Assembly: GCA_965227255.1 (NCBI GenBank)
Contig: CBDDFS010000002.1
Location: 1-64,000, forward strand
DNA length: 64,000 nucleotides
Origin: CBDDFS01 sp965227255
GTDB lineage: Bacteria; Bacteroidota; Bacteroidia; Flavobacteriales_E; Vicingaceae
Direction: 5' to 3'
Shown here piece by piece: positions 58,898-64,000 of the stretch. Within the stretch, counting starts at the first letter, position 1, and every line of letters starts with the position of its first letter. The notes beneath the pieces are model-generated. The model was not told the DNA's origin. It did no database searches and saw only the letters and a program-made list of their open reading frames with translations. Both the position numbers and the translations under genes were made by a program.

Positions 58898-59734
58898 ATG
58901 AAAGCTTCTTATATCTCTGCATTTTTCTTCTTTCATCTTATATTCTTCACATCAACTTTTAGTCAGGATTGCTCCACTTGTATTAACTCCAAATTCACAC
59001 ACGAATATTTTTACTATCAGGAAGATACTTTCATGGTTGTGAATTACGAAGAGACCTATTCAGATGAATATCAGGAAACAGGAAGTGAGTCTTCAATTAT
59101 CTTAAGAGTGAGAGGTAAAAATGTAGATGCCTTATTATCACTTATGACAATGGAAGCTGAAGAAGTAGGGCCATATTATGAAACGAACGAATTGAAGTAT
59201 CAAGTAGATAATTATATCTACAATCAGTTGCATCCGGAAAGCGATGAAGAATATGATGAACCTGTGCAGGAATACTACACTCACAACACGGTCTTTTACA
59301 TCGGAGCCGGTATCTTCAGCATTTCGGAAGGTCACTGGGAATATGGAGGAGGTGCTCATGGATATGGTCATTCTACCTTTGGGCAATATGATGCTGTTAC
59401 AGACAAGTCCTTCGACTGGAGTGATGTATTCAAAAAAGGGACAGATGACTTCGTTTACGAGATTGTTAAAAAAGACATGGAATACGAAGGCAAATACGCA
59501 GGTATGACGGAAGAAGAAGTGGATGAGGCAACAAAGGATTCGAGGTTTTTGAGTGGTGAAGAATACTATTTTACGAGTCGCGGGCTTGAAGTAGTTATGC
59601 AATCCTATGCCACATTATATGGTGTATTTTATGGAGGTTATCCGGGTTATCAGAAGTCGATTCCTTATGCCGATCTGAAGAAATATATAATCAAGGATAG
59701 TCCGATATGGAGACTTATGAAGGAAAATGAATAA
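58898..59734 (+). CDS. DUF3298/PdaC-like secreted protein
   Basis: This 278-residue protein has a signal peptide (FFTSTFSQDC). The core SEGHWEYGGGAHGYGHSTFGQYDAVTDKSFDWSDVFKKG (quoted in parts: WEYGGGAHGYGH, DKSFDWSDVF) matches DUF3298 and the RsiV/PdaC C-domain, where GGAH is the hallmark. It is probably periplasmic; the mature N-terminus lacks a lipobox. The role is uncertain: relatives bind lysozyme or act on glycan. Its stop codon lies inside heptamer array H. Confidence 0.78.
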   Translation: MKASYISAFFFFHLIFFTSTFSQDCSTCINSKFTHEYFYYQEDTFMVVNYEETYSDEYQETGSESSIILRVRGKNVDALLSLMTMEAEEVGPYYETNELKYQVDNYIYNQLHPESDEEYDEPVQEYYTHNTVFYIGAGIFSISEGHWEYGGGAHGYGHSTFGQYDAVTDKSFDWSDVFKKGTDDFVYEIVKKDMEYEGKYAGMTEEEVDEATKDSRFLSGEEYYFTSRGLEVVMQSYATLYGVFYGGYPGYQKSIPYADLKKYIIKDSPIWRLMKENE

Positions 59735-59757
59735 TGAAGGTTGAAAGATGAAAAATG
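59723..59757. repeat. Heptamer array H (AAAAATG class)
   Basis: Five in-phase units: GAAAATG, AATAATG, AAGGTTG, AAAGATG and AAAAATG. The first two contain the final Glu codon and TAA stop of the DUF3298 gene. Two bases after the array is the stop of the convergent gene at 59759, so the whole convergent spacer is the array. Confidence 0.75.
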
Positions 59758-59758
59758 A

Positions 59759-60490
59759 TTAAATAGCCGTTTCAGTTAAATACAATCCTTCATTTGTCCT
59801 CTCCAATTTTATCCAGCCCGGTTTTCTGTGATCTCCAATTTTTCTTTGAATTCCAAGATAATAAACGCCAATTTCTGATGGAAGTTTCGGACAATTAAGC
59901 CGGTGATCAGCTGCACCATATATTGAATCAATACCAATATCAGTAGGATTGTGGCTTCCGCCAGAACTGTAAAGTTGAAAAAAGTTATCAATCAAATACT
60001 CGATATTTAAGCCTGTGTCACCAAGATTTTTGTATTCAAGTTCGAAACTATTCACAATCTTCAATGAATCATAAGATTTATAAAAGTCACAGCGTTCATA
60101 GCGATTGAGAACAATGTATTGATTTGCTGTTCCAGAATCATAATATTGGTAATAATGGGAATAGTAGATGCTATCCAATTTTTCAGAATAATCTATACTA
60201 AAATCAGGATTTAAAATTTCCAGAGAATGGTCATACCAATACCATCCACCCCTTGAGGAATGTCCATCTATATTAAACTGAAAATCATTGATGCCATCAT
60301 CATCTACATCAAAAAAGAACGTTCCAATTTCAAAGCCCCAATTGTATTCTTTCACAATCTTAACATATCGATGGTCTCCATAGACTATGATACTTTCAGA
60401 ATCTCCTCCAATTATATTCGGCTCATCTTCTTTTTTGCATGCAAAGAACAAAAGAGAAACAAGTACTGAAAATAAAACATAACGTTTCAC
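59759..60490 (-). CDS. Hypothetical lipoprotein
   Basis: This 243-residue protein has a lipobox (SLLFFACKKEDEP) and a beta-rich body with an acidic loop FFDVDDDGINDFQFNIDG that looks like a Ca2+-binding or EF-like turn. Many Tyr residues (YYSHYYQYYDSGTANQY) lie near residue 115. The C-terminus (VYYLGIQRKIGDHRKPGW) is a compact domain. No family was recognised. It is monocistronic and convergent with the DUF3298 gene. Confidence 0.6.
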   Translation of the reverse strand: MKRYVLFSVLVSLLFFACKKEDEPNIIGGDSESIIVYGDHRYVKIVKEYNWGFEIGTFFFDVDDDGINDFQFNIDGHSSRGGWYWYDHSLEILNPDFSIDYSEKLDSIYYSHYYQYYDSGTANQYIVLNRYERCDFYKSYDSLKIVNSFELEYKNLGDTGLNIEYLIDNFFQLYSSGGSHNPTDIGIDSIYGAADHRLNCPKLPSEIGVYYLGIQRKIGDHRKPGWIKLERTNEGLYLTETAI

Positions 60491-60533
60491 GATTATGAAA
60501 TTACAAAATCGATAAGATTTGGCGAGATAAGAA

Positions 60534-60541
60534 TAATTTTG
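60534..60541 (+). promoter_or_regulatory. Putative -7 promoter element (TAnnTTTG)
   Basis: TAATTTTG is an exact match to the Bacteroidota -7 consensus, 22 bases before the ATG of the alpha/beta hydrolase at 60564 and inside the divergent spacer. Confidence 0.4.
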
Positions 60542-60563
60542 AGCGCCACCCGTTAGTTAAAGA

Positions 60564-61520
60564 ATGAAAATCCTCAAGCACCTCAAGAAAAGATTCTGGT
60601 TTTATTTTATTGTCCTTGCCGTCATGGCAAACGCACTTGCGGCATTCCACGCATATCGTTTCGTTCATTTCACGGGGGATGAAGGTGCGAGAACAAAGAA
60701 ACCTGAGGAGTTATCCTGGGGTGAGAGAATTTATGTGATGATTACGGGTATTAATAATCCAAGGCCCGTAAACGAAACAAGTCCTTCCACCCCATTCGAA
60801 ACCATTGTAATAAAAGGAAAATGGAAAACCGAAGCCTGGTTAATTTCTGTTGATGGAAGCAAAGGAACTGTGGTCATAGGACACGGATACCTTGGAAGTA
60901 AGTCGAGTATGCTGGATCGCGCTGAAGCATTTCAAAAACTGGGATACAACACCTTACTTTTAGATTTTCTGGGTTCCGGTGGATCAGAAGGAAACTTCAC
61001 CAGTTTGGGATATTTTGAATCTGAACAGATCTCAGATGTGGTTAAATATCTGGAAGACAAAGGAGAAAAGAACATCGTTCTATATGGTTCAAGTATGGGA
61101 GCTGTGTCAATCATGAAAGCTGCTCATGAAGCGGACCTTCCGGTGAATGGTCTGATTCTGGAATGCCCTTTCTCTACCATGAGAAAAACAGTAGCCAATC
61201 GTTTTCATGAAATGGGTGTGCCTGCCTTCCCCATGTCGGATCTCCTGGTTTTCTGGGGCGCTGTATTTGGTGAATTCAATGCTTTCGATCACAATCCGGT
61301 TGAATACGCTGAATCTGTTGATATGCCAGTATTACTTATGAGCGGAGCCATCGATCGCAAAGTTGAGATAAAGGAGATCGATGAGATCTACGAAAATCTA
61401 AAAGGGAAGAAATCAAAAAAGATATTTCCGGAAACCGGTCATGAAAACTATCTGACTAAGAATAGAGAGGAATGGACTAAACTGGTGGATAGCTTCCTGT
61501 CAGAAGTTAGTCAACCGTAG
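60564..61520 (+). CDS. Membrane-anchored alpha/beta hydrolase
   Basis: This 318-residue protein begins with one membrane helix (WFYFIVLAVMANALAAF) that anchors it to the inner membrane, with the hydrolase outside. GHGYLGSKS is the oxyanion region, LYGSSMGAVS the nucleophile elbow (about residue 178), and the late Asp and His are found in LMSGAIDRKV and PETGHENYL. It resembles the Bem46/serine aminopeptidase S33-type hydrolases. Substrate is unknown. Its end overlaps the convergent RidA gene by 14 bases. Confidence 0.87.
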   Translation: MKILKHLKKRFWFYFIVLAVMANALAAFHAYRFVHFTGDEGARTKKPEELSWGERIYVMITGINNPRPVNETSPSTPFETIVIKGKWKTEAWLISVDGSKGTVVIGHGYLGSKSSMLDRAEAFQKLGYNTLLLDFLGSGGSEGNFTSLGYFESEQISDVVKYLEDKGEKNIVLYGSSMGAVSIMKAAHEADLPVNGLILECPFSTMRKTVANRFHEMGVPAFPMSDLLVFWGAVFGEFNAFDHNPVEYAESVDMPVLLMSGAIDRKVEIKEIDEIYENLKGKKSKKIFPETGHENYLTKNREEWTKLVDSFLSEVSQP

Positions 61521-61923
61521 CAATACACTTTAACTCGATAGCAATAGGCGTTGGCAAACTGCTGATCTCACAAGTAGTTCTGCAAGGCAGATTATCTTTA
61601 AAGTACTCAGCGTAGATCTTATTATAGGTCTTGAAGTCGTCTTTCATGTTGGTTAGAAAAACCGTAACATCAACGAGTTTATCCCATGAAGATCCTGAAG
61701 CTTCCAAAACCAGTCTCACGTTTTCAAAGACCGAATGACATTGTGCTTCGATATCGTAATCAACAATGTTTCCGTCGGCATCAAGCGTAACTCCCGGGAT
61801 ATCCTTAGACCCTTTCTTTCTTGGTCCAACACCTGAAAGAAATAACAGATTTCCAACCTTTCTAGCATGCGGATATAATCCTACCGGATCCGGCGCCTTG
61901 TCAGCATTTATCTTCTCGCTCAT
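61507..61923 (-). CDS. RidA/YjgF family enamine deaminase
   Basis: This 138-residue protein has the RidA fold, with the terminal signature CRTTCEISSLPTPIAIELKC containing the conserved Arg (imine binding) and the Glu near the C-terminus. The N-terminal GLYPHARKVGNLLFLSG motif is standard. It hydrolyses reactive enamine/imine intermediates formed by PLP enzymes or acts as a deaminase of related compounds. It is slightly longer than YjgF, which matches the tandem-oriented RidA subgroups used in tryptophan/aminomuconate paths; specificity is not claimed. Confidence 0.9.
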   Translation of the reverse strand: MSEKINADKAPDPVGLYPHARKVGNLLFLSGVGPRKKGSKDIPGVTLDADGNIVDYDIEAQCHSVFENVRLVLEASGSSWDKLVDVTVFLTNMKDDFKTYNKIYAEYFKDNLPCRTTCEISSLPTPIAIELKCIATVD

Positions 61924-61927
61924 AATC

Positions 61928-62004
61928 TAGTCATTAGTCGTTAGTTGATGGTCATTAGATTATATCAGAATTCTGGAATCTGGAATCTGAAATCTGTAAT
62001 CTAC
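61928..62004. repeat. Heptamer array I with in-phase unit switch
   Basis: Eleven consecutive 7-base units: TAGTCAT, TAGTCGT, TAGTTGA, TGGTCAT, TAGATTA, TATCAGA, ATTCTGG, AATCTGG, AATCTGA, AATCTGT and AATCTAC. The TAGTCAT class passes into the AATCTGG class without a change of phase. The last unit carries the TAG stop of the minus-strand methyltransferase gene (62001-62003), and the array begins 4 bases from the RidA start codon. Confidence 0.88.
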
Positions 62005-62774
62005 CTCCCTTCTTCTTCAAATACTTTCGTGTATTTTTTAAAGAACTTCAAGATAAAATAGATCACTCCGGTAATAATGGTACCGTATGTCCAGAACTTC
62101 ATATCACCTGTCATCCAGAAATCAGCTTGTGACGGATCACCACCCTGAATATATTCGCCAGAAGCTCTGAAGATCCAGAATACGGCGAACATGGCAAAGA
62201 GTCCGTTCTTTTCTTTTTTCAAAACTTTTTTCCAGCTAAATCCGAGCTTGGCTGTATTCCAATGCTTGAAGCTCGGAATAAAGGCCGGTGTGATCTTGGC
62301 CCATGAAGCATAGATCTCTCCGAATTTCCCAACAAGGAATTGTTCTTCTGCATACATGATTCTTTCGTAGTAGACATAATAGAGAAGAATGAAGGCCACG
62401 GTAAACCAGATATCGGCAGTATACATAGCCGGACCAAGCCACATGAAGAAGTTCCCAACATAAAGTGGATGTCTTACAGTGGAATATATGCCCGTAGTAT
62501 TTACTTCATCGGCAACCTGTCCTTCGGCGGTATTTCGTCCTGATGTATTCTTAGGCGTGTGACCAACTGTGTATATTCTGATCAGCAAACCAATTGTAGC
62601 AACACCCAAGCAGATCAGGTCGAATGTAAAGGGCATGGCCTCCCGGACTCCTTCTTTGATCTCCATCTGTGTGTTGATGTAGACAGCAAGTCCGCCCACT
62701 AAAATTATGATGGGCAGGTAACTTCTCCATCGGAAAAGTACATTGCCCTGTGATTCCATTTCATATTGTAACAT
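62001..62774 (-). CDS. Isoprenylcysteine carboxyl methyltransferase-like membrane protein
   Basis: This 257-residue protein has about six membrane helices and the ICMT/PEMT-type SAM motif STVRHPLYVGNFFMWLG (RHPxY..N) followed by YYVYYERIMYAEEQFL and FGEIYASWAKITPAF (E..f...g..Y..y). Members methylate carboxyl or phosphate groups on membrane lipids, isoprenoids or peptides. The true substrate is unknown; phospholipid or lipid A methylation is possible. The ATG at 62774 is used, and Met6 (62759) is an alternative. It is a separate unit from RidA. Confidence 0.82.
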   Translation of the reverse strand: MLQYEMESQGNVLFRWRSYLPIIILVGGLAVYINTQMEIKEGVREAMPFTFDLICLGVATIGLLIRIYTVGHTPKNTSGRNTAEGQVADEVNTTGIYSTVRHPLYVGNFFMWLGPAMYTADIWFTVAFILLYYVYYERIMYAEEQFLVGKFGEIYASWAKITPAFIPSFKHWNTAKLGFSWKKVLKKEKNGLFAMFAVFWIFRASGEYIQGGDPSQADFWMTGDMKFWTYGTIITGVIYFILKFFKKYTKVFEEEGR

Positions 62775-62814
62775 CCGCCTGAATTCTAATGAGGGGCAAA
62801 ATTAGAATAAATAA

Positions 62815-62870
62815 GTGATTCGCTGTTGGTGATTAGTGATTAGTGATTAGTGATTGGTGATTGGTGATTA
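62815..62870. repeat. Heptamer array J (GTGATTA)
   Basis: Eight in-phase units: GTGATTC, GCTGTTG, GTGATTA three times, GTGATTG twice and GTGATTA. This is the most regular array of the window. It lies in the divergent spacer, 41 bases upstream of the methyltransferase start and 83 upstream of the TPR-type gene. Confidence 0.92.
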
Positions 62871-62952
62871 GGTTCTAATCAAATGCCCAAATCATAGATT
62901 ACCCATCCAAAACGCTATCTTTAGAATTCAATCCACACTACAACGGCTAGTA

Positions 62953-64000
62953 ATGAGGCGGATTCTGCTTTTCATTTTGATGTTTTTTTTGATCTATCTT
63001 GATGTCCTGGCTCAGGACGAAAAGACGATTAAAGGCAAAATAATTGCCGATAGTCTTATATCGAGAATAAATAATCCCGAAACTTCTGATACGGCCAGGG
63101 CCTGGGCGGCAGTGCAGCTCACCGAATCACCAGCAAGAGCGGTCCTGGATGAAAAAGAGCATGCGCTCTATTGCGATCTGGCCATTGACATTGCCGACTC
63201 CCTTTTACCTCAGATTAATGACGCAGATATCCGCATTAGTCTGCTGCGCTCAAAGGCTTTAGCCCTGAATAATAAGCAGATAGTCGTAAGGGATTCTTAC
63301 CGTGATTTCGACAAAGCCTATGAGTTGATCGAAAGCTCCATTGAGATCAACGAAGAACTTAAAAATGAATACAGGATGGCGGAAAATTACTGGCATTTGT
63401 CATTTCTGAGTTCGATACTGGGCAAGTATGAAGATGCGAATCAATACGCAAAGGACCTCGAGTATCATTATGAAAGATATTTAGTTAAAAAGCCAGACAT
63501 ATCGGCCATTGAGCTGAACAACAAATACAGAACAATTGGCTTTAGGTTTTACAGGGCGAAAAACAGATCAGAAGCCGCCCGACTTTATAAAAAAGCAGAA
63601 AAAATATTGCTTCTTGAAGTTGAGAAATTGAAAATTCAGAAAATGAGTCTTCAGGGTGCAGACCTAGAACCCGGGAAGGCAGAAAAACTTGACCTTCAGT
63701 ACGAAAAGAATATGTCTGCCCTTGGCCATACATATGAACAGTTGAATGATGTATATGAGGACGACATTCCTGACAGTGCGGTATTCTATGGAAAAAAAAT
63801 CATTTCAACTTTCCGGGAAATTGGAGATTCGATGAATATGGCTTCGGGATACTGGCACACTGGTTCATCATTTGAAGGATTGTTGGAAGACAGTATTGCC
63901 GCCTATATGAATGTTGCAGAAGAGATTTTCATTGCAATAAAAGATACCATATTTCAAATAAGGATCTATCTTGAATGGAGTGAAAGATATAATGAAATTG
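62953..64000 (+). CDS. TPR-rich sensor-type protein, N-terminal part (3' truncated by window)
   Basis: The ATG at 62953 opens a frame without a stop to the window end (349 codons). A signal peptide (MFFLIYLDVLAQ) precedes helical repeats of the TPR type: YDLAIDIADSLL-like pairs, SYRDFDKAYELIESSIEI, YWHLSFLSSILGKYEDANQY and SEAARLYKKAEKILLLE. Proteins of this build usually continue into a membrane helix and then a histidine kinase, LuxR-type or SpoIIE phosphatase output; that part is outside the window. It is the same architecture class inferred for the truncated gene at 1-860. Confidence 0.8.
   Translation, partial: MRRILLFILMFFLIYLDVLAQDEKTIKGKIIADSLISRINNPETSDTARAWAAVQLTESPARAVLDEKEHALYCDLAIDIADSLLPQINDADIRISLLRSKALALNNKQIVVRDSYRDFDKAYELIESSIEINEELKNEYRMAENYWHLSFLSSILGKYEDANQYAKDLEYHYERYLVKKPDISAIELNNKYRTIGFRFYRAKNRSEAARLYKKAEKILLLEVEKLKIQKMSLQGADLEPGKAEKLDLQYEKNMSALGHTYEQLNDVYEDDIPDSAVFYGKKIISTFREIGDSMNMASGYWHTGSSFEGLLEDSIAAYMNVAEEIFIAIKDTIFQIRIYLEWSERYNEI

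Noticed and set aside
62815..62870. CRISPR array
   Set aside because: Repeats are only 7 bases and directly adjacent, without spacers, and no cas gene is in the window.

Overview
The window comes from the chromosome of a gliding-type Bacteroidota, most likely a marine Cytophagales relative. The evidence is a PorW/SprE lipoprotein of the type IX secretion system (T9SS), two proteins with T9SS C-terminal sorting domains, many SusD-era style small lipoproteins, TAnnTTTG promoter motifs, weak Shine-Dalgarno use, and an F-type ATPase operon that lacks beta and epsilon. No tRNA, rRNA, CRISPR, phage or transposase gene was seen. Genes are dense, no gene-free stretch exceeds 300 bases, and both window ends cut a gene.

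Layout. 1-11.1 kb: the end of a SpoIIE-type phosphatase, two small outer-membrane barrels, a DUF2202 lipoprotein, a di-heme cytochrome c, apolipoprotein N-acyltransferase (lnt), a T9SS-exported beta-solenoid protein, a DUF5723 protein and a large lipoprotein. 11.2-20.5 kb: a ClC channel, a polyprenol-phosphate glycosyltransferase, a five-gene operon resembling planctomycete DUF1549/DUF1501/cytochrome modules, and a Na/Pi cotransporter behind a dyad regulatory site. 20.5-26.3 kb: an orphan LuxE-like enzyme, tyrS, an NAD-dependent epimerase and a Cu/Zn efflux permease. 26.4-35.1 kb: porW, bactofilin, atpZ and atpB-E-F-H-A-G, all on the minus strand. 35.2-42.6 kb: M23 peptidase, GH3 enzyme, two von Willebrand A proteins, dxr and rseP as a tight plus-strand run. 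42.6-47.3 kb: a four-helix-bundle cassette, an acidic lipoprotein, and an MbnP-like protein followed by two di-heme peroxidases. 47.3-64 kb: a Tsp/Prc protease, fused E1 dehydrogenase, DUF349 protein, aldo-keto reductase, RidA, a methyltransferase family protein and the start of another repeat-rich sensor-type gene.

The most unusual signal lies outside the genes. About ten intergenic spacers hold short tandem arrays with an exact 7-base period. The repeated heptamer differs from spacer to spacer and in two arrays changes midway without losing phase. Arrays abut or supply the stop codons of flanking genes. One pair, in inverted orientation, brackets the four-helix-bundle gene (42551-43079) like the ends of a mobile cassette. 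I know of heptamer tandem repeats in filamentous cyanobacteria but not of a described counterpart in this lineage.

The functional themes that link genes are envelope biogenesis (lnt, rseP, bactofilin with a divergent M23 peptidase, T9SS), periplasmic redox and copper chemistry (cytochromes, MbnP with MauG-like enzymes, Cu/Zn permease) and energy conservation (ATP synthase). All functional calls rest on motif recognition in translated sequence; no database search was possible.
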